DNA of 64,000 nucleotides from Nipponacmea schrenckii (GCA_030562195.1 JAUJPP010000003.1:27435398-27499397); one strand, 5' to 3'; shown: positions 40,141 through 44,599, counted from the first letter of the stretch. Notes: generated by a model not told the origin, from the sequence alone. A program made the numbers and translations.

Positions 40141-41494
40141 ATCAATAAATCAATAAATCAATAAATCAATAAATCGATCAATCAATCAATTAATTAAATA
40201 ATGTGTAAAAAACAAGTTTTACTAAATTTCAACTTAACCTACCGTTTACAAATCTCGTTGGAATGAGATATAACTGTTGGGTAATTGACCAATTTATAAC
40301 AATATCTCCCATGTTGCTCCCAGCCTGAGGCAACAAAAAAAAAATATTTTAGGGGGGTCATCAGAACTTCGGATTAAGAGGACCCCTTCTAGAATGCATT
40401 CGATAAATGTTTCCAGGGAAAAAAACCAGAAAAGTGACATTGTGAAAAGAGCGGTTCGCTCGATATTTCACTTATATTGTATAAAGACCAGTTTTGACCT
40501 GTCCGTCTCCAATAATCAAAAAAATAAAAATTATATTAGTAATAAGTTGAAATAGATTTTCCCGAACAGCGGATGTAAATCATCATTTACAATTTAAAGA
40601 ATACATGTATATATAATCAAATAAAGCTCATTAGATTATATATACCCACAAAACACATTGTGAATATACACATCCTAATCCATATTAGATTCAGGATTAA
40701 ATAAATTCATCAATATACATATACATTTTTCTAGTTCTACCTTGTACATTGATACCAGCTAATATATTGAACTATATCAATTATAAATTAGTAAGTATTC
40801 TATTGTTACTTTATAATGAAGAGTGGCCTCTAGAAGATTAAGCATACCCTGCCTGGCACACCTTCCCCCAATTGCTAATGTGTATAATATACATGGGGGA
40901 ATGCAAGAAATGAAATTTCAGAATATATTATTACCAGTTTAATCTCGAAGCGTTTTAAGATAATTGAGATTTCCATTGATAAGAACATGAGGGAATAAAT
41001 TAGGTAAAACATTGTTTCACAACAGAAGAAAAATAAAGGCTTACCATTATCACAATAAAAATCGATAGGTTTCGGTTTTATTACAGCCTATAATAAATGA
41101 AACAATAAACATGTATTGTAAACATGTATTTCATCATCACTTAATAACATGTAGCGCGGTGACATAGGTTTTAAAAATTAGATTTTAAAATATGACTTGA
41201 TATTTTTTGAAAAACAATCTAGAATTGTCGCCTTGCTTACTCCGACATCTACTATAAGTAGTAGATTGTTTTCAACATGTCGTATTTTACCGAGTACGAT
41301 GTTTATGGAAAATTTTGAAGTTTTATAGTTTGTTGAACAAATTACGACAAAGACGGCAAGGCCAGGAAAGGTTAAAACAAATATATAACGGCTGGTCTTT
41401 GGCCAATCCTCATTCTGAAAAAGCCTAATTAAATTTTACTACTCACCTGAGCAATTGGAATGATTCCCAATAGGAGTAATATTAATATCTTCAT
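1546..41494 (-). CDS. Multi-exon gene for a secreted CTLD-LDLa-CUB-sushi-EGF-LamG protein, 3' end outside window
   Basis: Secreted mosaic protein read leftwards. Coding exons in order: 41494-41447, 41087-41045, 40324-40243, 40077-39986, 39573-39316, 39101-38977, 35188-35014, 33488-33331, 33040-32878, 32468-32277, 32001-31822, 31504-31370, 28287-28181, 27702-27512, 26739-26615, 24747-24646, 11849-11678, 11412-11212, 2279-2020. All have AG/GT borders and the codon phase carries through every junction, which strongly supports the chain. It totals about 936 residues: signal peptide 1-16, C-type-lectin-like domain about 27-140, LDLa about 143-174, CUB-like 175-274 and 275-381, sushi modules about 382-550, EGF-like modules about 551-726, LamG/pentraxin-like about 726-865. 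Members of such families act extracellularly in adhesion or innate recognition. The domain order does not match a protein I can name, so no symbol is given. Possible later exons lie at 1546-1834; the stop codon is not in the window. Confidence 0.85.
1774..1834 (-). CDS. Possible exon 20 (cysteine-rich, splice sites uncertain)
   Basis: After acceptor tactacag the frame continuing exon 19 reads GCEELSLQCHDGYCLSEMA, which looks like the first half of an LDLa module, and meets donor gtaaaag. Joining it to the candidate at 1692 gives a stop, so either the donor or the next acceptor is wrong. A 3-base shift of the acceptor is equally possible. Confidence 0.4.
2020..2279 (-). CDS. Exon 19: LamG/pentraxin-like domain, C-terminal strand and tail
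   Basis: Contains GYISRLRVWNRVLTADEI, the final strand signature of LamG-like and pentraxin domains. It then has about 60 residues that include VDWKDMP and YLCERGVFHNNCNKKI, which I cannot assign; the cysteines may open another module. Acceptor ttattag, donor gtaagt, phase 2 in and 1 out. The intron before it is 8.9 kb and full of nested transposons. Confidence 0.85.
2680..3045 (+). mobile_element. L1/Tx1-like LINE ORF2 C-terminal fragment, left part
   Basis: Plus-strand frames give GGMGMIDFMEMNK, a typical LINE post-RT motif, then an open stretch with IIWNNTHLLINNCHVF and NKGLMVVNEVDDI, matching the W-N-N...I-x-x...GI-x-x-x-x-D-L segment of L1/Tx1-type ORF2. It is broken by stops and frameshifts. 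The reading is interrupted at 3046 by a DNA transposon and resumes at 6257. Confidence 0.65.
3046..3283 (+). repeat. Left terminal inverted repeat of the 3.2-kb transposon
   Basis: Matches the reverse complement of 5997-6256, including gaaatttggtacactgcc, ttgggccatcgcca and tgaaatcagttgaaata-type blocks. Similarity is imperfect with small indels. Confidence 0.82.
3508..5320 (-). pseudogene. Decayed transposon protein with MGNPF, GTGKHFRY, WGW and CXC blocks
   Basis: Read leftwards, the pieces are in order: AFDQAHEQNHALVKSDG near 5300, VSGQEMARIVREDES and MGNPFDDNSKDLLVLDSCDV (5205-4990), IRTVDTDVVVLAVMAAQNL and LWLAFGTGKHFRYIAAHRIA (4150-4020), then HTKRAAFQAGHIWGQ and LPSPGDWGW (3810-3700), and finally a cysteine-rich CXC stretch. 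These blocks match, from memory, a large family of uncharacterised proteins found in cnidarian and mollusc genomes whose C-terminus resembles a TSO1/tesmin CXC domain. Stops and frameshifts break it several times, including one just before the CXC block at about 3637. Not a functional gene. Confidence 0.7.
3548..3637 (-). other. CXC (tesmin/TSO1-like) zinc-binding stretch in a shifted frame
   Basis: In the frame one base off the upstream piece, the minus strand reads CKKGCRGLCKCHKAVLQC and then TALCSCGGEC. The regular C-x(3)-C-x(3)-C-x-C spacing is that of a DNA-binding CXC domain. It survives although the join to the upstream part is frameshifted. Confidence 0.65.
5997..6256 (-). repeat. Right terminal inverted repeat of the 3.2-kb transposon
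   Basis: Reverse complement of the left arm. It keeps aaaatggccgccatgg, tggcgatggcccaact and gtgtaccaaatttcatg. The outermost bases read cttaactgccccacta. Confidence 0.82.
6257..7190 (+). mobile_element. L1/Tx1-like LINE fragment, right part and 3' end
   Basis: Beyond the DNA transposon a plus-strand frame near 6612-6700 reads NSLCTFCSSHVENIDHLLIP, the C-x-x-C...H-L-x-x-C zinc-finger-like C-terminus of L1-type ORF2. The tail reaches gaattgtaataaagatta near 7165, a plausible LINE 3' end. About three copies of a 20-bp unit (atattgacattcatcctacat) lie at 6717-6785. The protein is decayed. Confidence 0.55.
7191..7570. repeat. Interspersed repeat, about 160-bp units, interrupted at 7571
   Basis: Two and a half copies of a unit containing gggcaataactcaaaaccg, a cgaactt..cgcc/tatc..cttatt segment, and tttcattaaaatccattga. 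The third unit stops at cttattaa (7570) and resumes at 11019 after a MITE and a BEL element. Confidence 0.75.
7576..7820 (+). repeat. 5' LTR of the BEL element
   Basis: Starts tgtgtaatctgcag and ends aaatcccaca. A 24-bp direct repeat with aataagkcagagttttcgga lies near the start. Identical by eye to the 3' LTR. Confidence 0.93.
7821..7845 (+). promoter_or_regulatory. Primer-binding site of the BEL element
   Basis: Directly after the 5' LTR the sequence reads taaattggtgccgtgacc. A tggtgcc-type tRNA 3'-end complement at this place is where minus-strand DNA synthesis starts in BEL/Pao elements. The tRNA species is not determined. Confidence 0.7.
7988..8431 (+). pseudogene. BEL gag N-terminal fragment
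   Basis: The open frame extends upstream to 7871, but the start at 7988 (MPDQSTKFDIDDAQN) is the likely gag start because the residues before it do not look like gag. About 140 residues rich in charged, helical sequence follow, with LGVILSKLKDTKAKITSLDE and EYQSSLIELV, resembling the coiled N-terminal part of BEL gag (DUF1759 type). It then crosses a deletion junction near 8395 and ends. The remaining gag, including the zinc knuckle, is absent. Confidence 0.72.
8391..10310 (+). pseudogene. BEL pol C-terminal part: RNase H tail, integrase, DUF5641
   Basis: Open for about 639 codons, but the first methionine is accidental because the true polyprotein starts far upstream in the deleted part. 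Order: RNase H tail (FVQNRKKEIL, DNVADLPSRGCS), integrase H2C2 zinc finger (HKKQLHAGVN... then CITCKR) near residues 220-268, integrase core with Asp in GMDYTG, Asp in CDNAKTF and Glu in MYERLIDIIK, then a DUF5641-like tail (GDIVLVNSNDLPRLLWK). The three catalytic acids are present. It sits in a different frame from the gag piece, so no gag-pol fusion is made. Confidence 0.88.
10304..10548 (+). repeat. 3' LTR of the BEL element
   Basis: Same 245 bases as the 5' LTR. The pol stop codon lies just inside it, where tgtgtaa supplies the taa. Confidence 0.93.
11019..11165. repeat. Remainder of the interrupted repeat with gacggaccgac tail
   Basis: Begins ttaaatttcaatgctcaag and continues with tttcattaaaatccataaag and tgtctacagcaaatgttg. 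It ends with a string of degenerate gacggaccgacg units. This is the right half of the unit cut at 7570. A related fragment lies at about 44600-44790. Confidence 0.72.
11212..11412 (-). CDS. Exon 18: LamG/pentraxin-like domain, core
   Basis: Contains NKKWNHVAVTVTPTGRYEVT followed by VNGILLDG. The W-x-H-V-A-V-T...G-x-x-x-x-x-V-N-G motif is the hallmark of LamG/concanavalin-type domains. I chose the acceptor ending ttcag at 11413-11414, because it restores the frame left by exon 17; the upstream ctgtag would shift it. Donor gtaag. Confidence 0.82.
11678..11849 (-). CDS. Exon 17: LamG/pentraxin-like domain, first part
   Basis: Encodes DLVSYQFDLYFNSDSDPVSH, then a segment with YYINLKQGYTVILWLAI and FMMVDDQY. 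The alternating hydrophobic pattern fits the first beta strands of a laminin-G/pentraxin jelly roll. Acceptor tttttgtag, donor gtaagt, phase 1 in and 2 out. Support comes mainly from exons 18 and 19, which carry clearer signatures. Confidence 0.75.
11880..11960. repeat. (gacac)n short tandem repeat
   Basis: Imperfect run of gacac/gacacga units. Confidence 0.8.
11961..12853. other. No feature seen (intron 16)
   Basis: AT-rich sequence between exon 17 and the piggyBac element. No coding or structural signal recognised. Confidence 0.5.
12854..14880 (+). mobile_element. Decayed piggyBac-type transposon
   Basis: The outer ends are inverted: cccgtttatacccagtgca at the left and, reverse-complemented, cccttttatgcccagacctg at the right. 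piggyBac ends typically begin CCC. The flanks (ctaag, ttcta) no longer show a clean ttaa duplication. Three near-palindromic motifs of the form gtgcaccttttaggtgcac lie at 12869-12888, about 13190-13207 and about 14730-14748. The interior carries a piggyBac transposase pseudogene. Confidence 0.78.
13440..14648 (+). pseudogene. piggyBac transposase pseudogene
   Basis: One reading frame runs through with two in-frame stops, TAG at 13878-13880 and TAA at 14400-14402. An acidic N-terminus with SDEDSGDEET is followed by TTLFNLFFDDEVLGF, PRRRMYWEQ, RRNCFEDILRYVHLADN, then VDEFMIPYYGR, whose first D is the likely first catalytic aspartate, and HVTTDNYFTSLHLLEQL with the second. The protein ends about 25 residues later, so the later aspartates and the C-terminal cysteine-rich domain are missing. 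The start is not clear; an acceptor-like ctttcag at 13435-13441 may mark an intron. Confidence 0.82.
14930..16890 (-). mobile_element. Decayed CR1/Jockey-like LINE ORF2
   Basis: Read leftwards: an APE-type endonuclease (LTFLNINARSLLPKISELK, ISICKTWLD, IILGDFN, TIIDHILSN; 16887-16273), a linker with APIKHIRLKQRTEPW (about 16050), and a reverse transcriptase with KSTGLDEIPARFLKDGA and DVSNYRP (15658-15450), LLDLQKAFDTVNHDIL (about 15260), GVPQGIILGPLLFLCYLNDM (about 15060). The endonuclease glutamate of the usual E-T-W-L motif is K here. The YADD-type catalytic motif is missing: sequence jumps from NDM to a NVKYLGLNID-like segment at 14950-14990. Several frameshifts; inactive. Confidence 0.85.
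16900..17032. other. No feature seen
   Basis: Short intronic stretch between the LINE and a 20-bp array. Confidence 0.4.
17033..17166. repeat. 20-bp tandem repeat, about 6.5 copies
   Basis: Unit ctatatattttgatctggac, almost perfect; the last two copies have ctcgac in place of ctggac. Confidence 0.92.
17167..17787. other. No feature seen (intron 16)
   Basis: AT-rich intronic sequence with no recognised gene or element. Confidence 0.45.
17792..18233 (+). mobile_element. MITE-A copy 1
   Basis: A 442-bp non-coding element. Ends are inverted: agggataataggcgttaga at the left and tctaacgcctattatccc at the right. ttaa flanks both sides (17788-17791 and 18234-18237), the target used by piggyBac-like transposases. 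Copy 2 at 7571-11018 is similar throughout with small indels. Confidence 0.88.
18240..19530. other. Intronic sequence, one possible Helitron-like end
   Basis: No coding signal recognised. At 19250 the sequence ..gcgcaacgtgcaactctag is followed by t, which could be a Helitron-type ctag end, but there is no clear stem and no matching left end. Confidence 0.35.
19531..24565. repeat. 5-kb array of a 20-bp unit
   Basis: About 250 copies of a unit like gtgagatactgtggggtatt. Variable positions give gtgtgata, gtaagata, ggagta, ggtgta and agagta variants. Blocks of several hundred bases recur, for example about 22560-23000 and 23300-23600, so the array grew partly by duplicating long segments. Long open frames on both strands arise because 20-bp units without stops repeat every 60 bases; they are not genes. 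It lies in intron 16 of the minus-strand gene. Confidence 0.96.
24646..24747 (-). CDS. Exon 16: EGF-like segment
   Basis: Encodes GFEGNLCELFSGDPCKNVQC, then TRGTCNKGVCECPAG. G-F-x-G-x-x-C ends the module begun in exon 15 and the rest starts a short EGF-like unit rich in cysteine. Donor gtagga. The following intron is 12.8 kb and starts with the 20-bp array only about 80 bases away. Confidence 0.85.
24770..25365. other. No feature seen (intron 15)
   Basis: AT-rich intronic sequence between exon 16 and a 23-bp array. Confidence 0.45.
25366..25575. repeat. 23-bp tandem repeat, about 9 copies
   Basis: Unit agtcagtaaacctttaggacaat with substitutions. Confidence 0.88.
25676..25795. repeat. 22-bp tandem repeat, about 5 copies
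   Basis: Unit gaaaaaaagtgtccattatttt with shortening in the last copies. Confidence 0.88.
25800..26260. other. No feature seen (intron 15)
   Basis: AT-rich; no exon or element ends recognised. Confidence 0.45.
26262..26395. repeat. Fold-back inverted repeat
   Basis: The left arm with aaactgtctattatgttaga and gagag is matched by ctctctaacataatagacag and ttt on the right. Pairing extends outwards with mismatches to taagatagag / ctctatccctta, and inwards around cggggc/gcccct. This is about 45 bp per arm with a short loop. It may be a small fold-back element; no target duplication is clear. Confidence 0.75.
26615..26739 (-). CDS. Exon 15: end of EGF module 3 and a further EGF-like stretch
   Basis: Begins CEPGVTGDRC, which completes module 3, then DVLPGLCQRISPCVHGTCED and AICKCDEG, the next EGF-like module, which finishes in exon 16. 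Acceptor tatttatag, donor gtaggt, phase 2 in and 1 out. Confidence 0.88.
26826..27031 (+). mobile_element. MITE-B copy 1, left part missing
   Basis: Matches the right half of MITE-B copy 2 (46083-46405), including gattaagcgtttttcaaaa, actttatgacaccaggta and the end ctaagacgcagtatccct, followed by ttaa (27032-27035). Confidence 0.75.
27040..27500. other. No feature seen (intron 14)
   Basis: AT-rich sequence up to exon 14. Short open frames on both strands look like chance. Confidence 0.45.
27512..27702 (-). CDS. Exon 14: EGF-like module 2 and most of module 3
   Basis: Module 2 opens DVDDCDSLPCQHGGTC and closes CSCVLGWEGKTC. The D-V-D-D-C start resembles calcium-binding EGF modules. Module 3 begins NRCEDAECNYGTCVNLGDSF and continues into exon 15. 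Acceptor tttttcag, donor gtaagg, phase 0 in and 2 out. Confidence 0.9.
27705..28120. other. No feature seen (intron 13)
   Basis: AT-rich sequence between exons 13 and 14. Confidence 0.45.
28181..28287 (-). CDS. Exon 13: EGF-like module 1
   Basis: Encodes PSNCQAQIDCDSEKTLSKTK followed by CSCICKPGFKGENCT. Six cysteines are present and C-x-P-G-F-x-G-x-x-C is the EGF C-terminal signature. Acceptor atttttag, donor gtaagt, phase 1 in and 0 out. Both flanking introns are long and the upstream one is array-filled. Confidence 0.85.
28365..29330. repeat. 27-bp tandem repeat, about 35 copies
   Basis: Unit agtatataatataagtagtctgatata, very homogeneous in the first half and degenerate after about 29060. 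It lies in intron 12. Confidence 0.95.
29331..29454. other. Short spacer between two arrays
   Basis: Non-repetitive AT-rich link of about 120 bases between the 27-bp and 25-bp arrays. Confidence 0.5.
29455..31325. repeat. 25-bp tandem repeat, about 75 copies
   Basis: Unit tctactacctacagctcatctagac with many point variants. It ends about 45 bases from exon 12, so it nearly abuts that exon's donor. Confidence 0.95.
31370..31504 (-). CDS. Exon 12: sushi/CCP module 3, shortened
   Basis: Encodes VKCDGDVQFGKNITKTCNDG, YDLIGGSERVCLKTG and DEATCI. Four cysteines and the Y-x-L-x-G-x-x-x-R-x-C core are typical of sushi, but the module is shorter than usual in its first half. Acceptor atattccag, donor gtaagt, phase 1-1. 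Confidence 0.85.
31585..31750 (+). mobile_element. Degraded SINE, second copy
   Basis: A B-box-like stretch tttagggttcaacctcgg is followed by gtgtcagttgg and gtccagtcgttgggatgg, each similar to the same places in the SINE at 475-810. The tail is missing. It lies in the intron between exons 11 and 12. Confidence 0.6.
31822..32001 (-). CDS. Exon 11: sushi/CCP module 2
   Basis: Encodes IHCGIPPPMDNGYI, GDEVEYACYGGFTM, TRRCLQSGSYGRGIKCEG. The C-G-x-P-P-x-x-x-N-G opening is the standard sushi start. All four cysteines are present; the usual tryptophan is replaced by tyrosine. Symmetric phase 1-1 exon, acceptor aaattacag, donor gtaaac. Confidence 0.9.
32277..32468 (-). CDS. Exon 10: sushi/CCP module 1
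   Basis: A single exon carries the module: GCEEIPTHPNM at the start, VTITCDDTYAF in the middle, VKFKCLKGGIWNKDVYPTCR at the end. Four cysteines and a late tryptophan are spaced as in complement-control-protein repeats. Phase 1-1 exons of this kind are the usual shuffling unit for sushi modules. Confidence 0.88.
32878..33040 (-). CDS. Exon 9: second CUB-like domain, C-terminal half
   Basis: Encodes IFDGESMSTAYHPEGGFRGE, then a segment with LGNQFYLTFTTTSVQAKHVIDLVYSI. This fits the hydrophobic strands of a CUB second half, F-x-L-x-F-T-T-x(n)-F-x-l-x-Y. It lacks the second CUB cysteine pair. Acceptor ttttttag, donor gtaaaa, phase 0 in and 1 out. Confidence 0.8.
33095..33248. repeat. Direct repeat, two copies of about 71 bp
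   Basis: Both copies contain cagtttacatcacacctagt and tatatcatttgacttcacgt. In the intron between exons 8 and 9. Confidence 0.85.
33331..33488 (-). CDS. Exon 8: second CUB-like domain, N-terminal half
   Basis: Encodes GCDFRLNHTEGFMSLKNLPP, then STTCTWVINNPENNGRNFSI and a few more residues. The C-x(n)-C-x-W-x-I pattern is the first disulfide and core strand of a CUB domain. Acceptor attttaag, donor gtaata, phase 1 in and 0 out. Confidence 0.82.
33955..34780. repeat. 53-bp tandem repeat, about 15 copies
   Basis: Each unit has tatctactgtaaaatacctt, then attgggtgataaatatattt, then atcatacaagtga. Highly regular. It lies in intron 7. Confidence 0.95.
35014..35188 (-). CDS. Exon 7: first CUB-like domain, C-terminal half
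   Basis: Encodes FKDYFAVSGFFMGFPDILEY, then a segment ending IGRFKLSYKK. The last strand G-R-F-x-L-S-Y matches the CUB C-terminus (usually GF-x-a-x-Y). The donor gtattt is weak but gives a perfect phase match to exon 8. The 3.8-kb intron before it holds the 22-bp and 24-25-bp arrays. Confidence 0.75.
35338..36264. repeat. 22-bp tandem repeat, ends at the assembly gap
   Basis: Unit aagaatgataattctataagat with variants (ctagaagat, ctatagatatg). Runs into the N block, so its true length is unknown. Confidence 0.94.
36265..36764. other. Assembly gap, 500 N
   Basis: Exactly 500 N, a usual placeholder length. The sequence to the left is the 22-bp array and to the right a different 24-25-bp array, so both arrays may be longer than shown. 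Confidence 0.98.
36765..38795. repeat. 24-25-bp tandem repeat, about 80 copies
   Basis: Unit cctaacgtcaaattttcatc plus aaaaa. Many indel variants and longer recurring blocks (for example around 37260-37380 and 37410-37530). It lies in intron 6. Confidence 0.93.
38977..39101 (-). CDS. Exon 6: first CUB-like domain, N-terminal half
   Basis: Encodes FLGHFEQHGSGHIEITNTNY, then LDNRIYMWTLTGP and a start of the next strand. The pattern G-x-I-x-I-x-N-x-x-Y-x-x-N...W is typical of CUB. It has no cysteine, whereas most CUB domains carry two pairs. Acceptor ttttcag, donor gtaagt, phase 1 in and 0 out. Confidence 0.78.
39316..39573 (-). CDS. Exon 5: lectin domain C-terminus plus LDL-receptor class A module
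   Basis: The first half has LCWTLSG, then NRPCLNAYKYVCRAEAC, which closes the lectin domain with its cysteine pairs. The second half is a six-cysteine LDLa module, from CPVSSFHC through GCISNKWVCDGERDC to SGTDEQDC, with the acidic residues that bind calcium in this family. The usual sugar-binding EPN/QPD and WND motifs are not visible, so calcium-dependent sugar binding cannot be assumed. Phase 1 in and out. Confidence 0.9.
39630..39980. other. No feature seen (intron 4)
   Basis: AT-rich intronic sequence. Confidence 0.45.
39986..40077 (-). CDS. Exon 4: C-type-lectin-like domain, middle
   Basis: Encodes FGAKLVKIKDEVENEVVKEV and then AQYNNVFISMG. The G-A-x-L-V-x-I motif followed by an acidic helix is the second conserved block of the lectin fold, and VFISMG sits where other members have WIGL. 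Acceptor ttatcag, donor gtaggc. Confidence 0.85.
40092..40195. repeat. Tetranucleotide microsatellite
   Basis: (aaat)n changing to (aatc)/(caataaat)n. It starts just upstream, on the minus strand, of exon 4's acceptor. Confidence 0.92.
40243..40324 (-). CDS. Exon 3: C-type-lectin-like domain, first part
   Basis: Encodes GWEQHGRYCYKLVNYPTVIS and then HSNEICKR. The W-x(5)-CY-K pattern, followed by a run ending in a conserved cysteine, is the classic N-terminal half of a C-type lectin fold. Acceptor gcctcag and donor gtaggt; enters in phase 1 and leaves in phase 2. Confidence 0.85.
40335..41040. other. No feature seen (intron 2)
   Basis: AT-rich sequence between exons 2 and 3. Confidence 0.45.
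41045..41087 (-). CDS. Exon 2: linker into the lectin domain
   Basis: A 43-nt exon with acceptor ttattatag and donor gtaag. It encodes AVIKPKPIDFYCDN plus one base. The cysteine opens the C-type-lectin-like domain completed by exons 3-5. The exon is short, and its call rests on phase agreement with both neighbours. Confidence 0.78.
41090..41440. other. No feature seen (intron 1)
   Basis: AT-rich sequence between exons 1 and 2. Confidence 0.45.
41447..41494 (-). CDS. Exon 1: start codon and signal peptide
   Basis: Starts ATG and encodes MKILILLLLGIIPIAQ, a short basic start followed by a hydrophobic core, typical of a cleaved secretion signal. It ends CAG with donor gtgagt, phase 0. The next exon continues in frame. 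This ATG is chosen because the signal peptide begins directly on it. Confidence 0.85.
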
Positions 41495-41608
41495 GTTCGA
41501 TACCCGGCAGCTAGAGTTGAACTGTCATCTGAGTCACCAGAGACAGGGCAGCCTACTAATGATGATTGAAATAGGGTCGAATATTATGTAGGTTCAGCTT
41601 GATATCAG

Positions 41609-41614
41609 TTTTAT
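41609..41614 (-). promoter_or_regulatory. TATA-like box upstream of exon 1
   Basis: Reading leftwards, the minus strand has cATAAAAc about 115 bases before the start codon. This is the only TATA-like motif close upstream that I noticed. The transcription start is not visible from sequence, so this is a weak call. Confidence 0.2.
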
Positions 41615-41639
41615 GACCCTCAACGCATTATTTAACACA

Positions 41640-43080
41640 CATTATGAAATGAGCACCAATTAGAACAAATGAATGCACTTAAAAACTTAGATAATTATAT
41701 ATGATTTTAACTTGCATGAATTCCCTGCTCTTTCTACCGTGCTAATATGTTTGTATGATTAAATTTTTGGGTATTTTAATTGAAGGTTCAAACATTTTGC
41801 ATTCAGAATTATCATTTCAGGTTCCAGAATCATCCAGTCATTTCTGTCCAAAATAGCTATCAGAGGCTGGGAATACAGTCAACATATTTCGACTTACCAG
41901 ATAGCCTACCTTACTTTACAACTTAATAGCTCTGTAAAGTGATAACTCAATTATACAAAAAATACATGTATCAGTAAACGCACGTAGTTATTGAAAAGGG
42001 CCTTTAAACGTTTTTGCAATAAAACATGTTTTGTTTATGTATGGGATTGTAAAGTGATTCTTCTGTTTGTATATGACATAAGGTAGGCCTAAGTACACGG
42101 ATAATACGGACATCTGTAAAGCGTTAGTATCCACATCGCTAAGGGGAATGCACAAAGCGCTAAGAGGTAGTATCCCTTTTAATGAAACATGAAGCATCCG
42201 AGTTACATTCACCTTGAAATATGTATATTAAGCCCGCTGCTTTTTCTGTCACCATCCGTTTAGTTATTGTCTATGAAGGAGGAGGGCAATGTCAAGGGCG
42301 TTTTTACCAGTCAAGTATTAAAGATACCCTTGAATTGTTAACACTATTGGGTGCCGGGGATTTTTTTAGCTAAAGGTGAAGTAGGGTGACAATGCCTGTA
42401 CTTTTTATTTAAAAACTTTATTTTCCATCAAGGCAATTGAAAAGTGGGTGACAATTTTTGTAGTTTTGATAAAAAAAAAAAACCACAAGGAAAATTCAAA
42501 ATAAAAAAAAAATGTAATTATGTCGTATGTGAGCCTCCGTAGAAGACAGATAGAAGGCATAATCTATAACTTTATAGTACAGCTCTTACAGTCGTCAAGG
42601 GTCAGAGCGGGAAGGGCTTAAACCAATACAAACCAACGAAATCACATCAAGGCTGTTTATGATATTTATAAACACAGCGTCGTTTAACTTTCCTCGAAGA
42701 CCACTATTTATGTTCCAACTAAGTATGGACAATCTTTCCTATTCAAAAGGCCTACCATTATCAAACAGTTAGTCCCGAACCAAATACACCTCATGCTTCT
42801 CTGTTTAGCGTTTAAAGATACTCCGTAAGGATTTTCGTTTTCTCTAATGTTTCCTTAGGATATTGCTCGGAGATACCAAAATCTGTTCTCGACAGAATAG
42901 CACATATTGATTTGACTTCTGTTCTACCCGGGTAGGTTAAGTTAAATTTACTAACGTGAGTGTTCAATAGCACTAACAGGTCTGTGAGCAGATCTATTTT
43001 TTTCATATTTTTTCAATCAGTGATATCCAACTTCTCAATAATGAAAGATAGGACGTTTAAACCGAAGAAAAGCAAACTTC
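41640..43080. other. Upstream flank of the gene, nothing recognised
   Basis: Short open frames are present, the longest about 74 codons at 42212-41988 (minus), but none has a recognisable domain. A cccttttaat end at 42173-42183 resembles TTAA MITE ends but lacks a partner. Poly-A runs near 42473-42512. Confidence 0.4.
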
Positions 43081-43084
43081 CAAC

Positions 43085-43680
43085 AAACATATCTCATTTC
43101 ATACAACCCTACTACCTCTAATTCTACCATTATGTTTCTGGAGGAAACTTAACATAACATGAACTATAATATATATATATATAACCCTACCATCTCTAAT
43201 TCTACCTTTATGTTTCTTGAGAGAACTTAACATAACATGAACTATAATATATATATATAACCCTACAATCTCTAATTCTACCTTTATGTTTCCTGAGAGA
43301 ACTTAACATAACATGAACTATAATATATAATATATATACAACCCTACCACCTCTAATTCTACCTTTATGATTCTTGAGAGAACTTAACATAACGTGAACT
43401 ATAATATATATATAACCCTACCACCTCTAATTCTACCTTTATGATTCTTGAGAGAACTTAACATAACGTGAACTATAATATATATATAACCCTACCACCT
43501 CTAATTCTACCATTATGTTTTTTGAGGAAACTTAACATAACATAAACTATAATATATATATAGCCCTACCACCTCTTGGGAGAAATGGTATATTTTTTGA
43601 GGAAACTTAACATAACATAAACTATAATATATATATAGCCCTACCACCTCTTGGGAGAAATGGTATTGGATTAATATAAG
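43085..43680. repeat. 74-80-bp tandem repeat, about 7.5 copies
   Basis: Unit contains accctaccacctctaattc, tacctttatg, gagagaacttaacataac and a variable (ta)n tail. The last two copies have ttgggagaaatggtat instead of the middle part. Confidence 0.92.
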
Positions 43681-43689
43681 CTTCATGCT

Positions 43690-44265
43690 TGTTTTCAAAA
43701 CAATAATTATATAATATGTAGTATTTACTATTTGCAAATTTTGAATAAATATTGTTTAAAAAAAAGAAAAAGAAAAGCAAACTATCTCTCATGCTTCTTG
43801 ACTGCACCTTTAAAACATATCTTAAGCCTTTAATTAAAGGTTTCAAGTTCTAATTTTGTTAACAGTAGAGTTATGTGCAGATTGCAGATTTTCATATTGA
43901 AAATTGAACTGTAATTCGATTTTCGATGGATAAGGTTTCTGCTCAATGTGCCTAATTCTGTGCGAGTTAAATTAACCATTTGATAGCTTTGCGAAATCAC
44001 GAATATACCAAATCGGAGGTTTACTTTCTAAAGTTGAACACGATAAAAATATGTAGAGAAAACGTGATAAAGTGATAACATTTTTAAAAGGACAAATGAT
44101 TTTGCAAATGTGTGTTAATGTGTTTTTATCAAAGGCATTATTCAAAAAAAAACTCGGGTAATCAGATTTATCTCACTGCTATTAATATCATCTATAAAGG
44201 CCAATTATTTCCTGACGTCATAACTCAGCTCGATATACTTTTTGTATTAAAATGAAAGTACAACA
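43690..44265. other. No feature seen
   Basis: AT-rich; no gene signal. Confidence 0.4.
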
Positions 44266-44269
44266 CTAA

Positions 44270-44395
44270 AATATGCTTTTACATGGTACTAGTATGTAGA
44301 TTCTTTCACTCGTGAAAAGTATTACCAACAAGGTCTTGACCTCAATAGCTAACTTTCTGGTATCACGTAATTTTGTTAGTCCGATTATCTAATAA
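44270..44395. repeat. Duplicated segment, uninterrupted copy of the hAT target
   Basis: Contains aatatgcttttacatggtac, gtagattctttcactcgtga, gtattaccaacaaggtcttg and ttttgttagtccgattat. The same string of blocks occurs at 47346-47423 and continues at 51465-51530, on the other side of the hAT element. Confidence 0.75.
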
Positions 44396-44599
44396 GATTG
44401 TGTGCTAGGAAAATACAATCTATCAGAATCCTCGATAGAACGTTTTTAAACTAATCCATAATGATTAAAATCTTTAAGTGGACGACTTTGATTGATATCT
44501 ATAACTTGGGTACATTTCAATCAAATCCCTACATTCCGTGATAAATGTCGCTTAGCAGTCAAGATATGAGACGAAGTTAAGTACTGTTCTTTCTAGAGT

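Noticed and set aside
41990..42185. Third copy of a TTAA MITE
   Set aside because: The right end (agtatcccttttaat) resembles MITE-B, but no matching left end was found.
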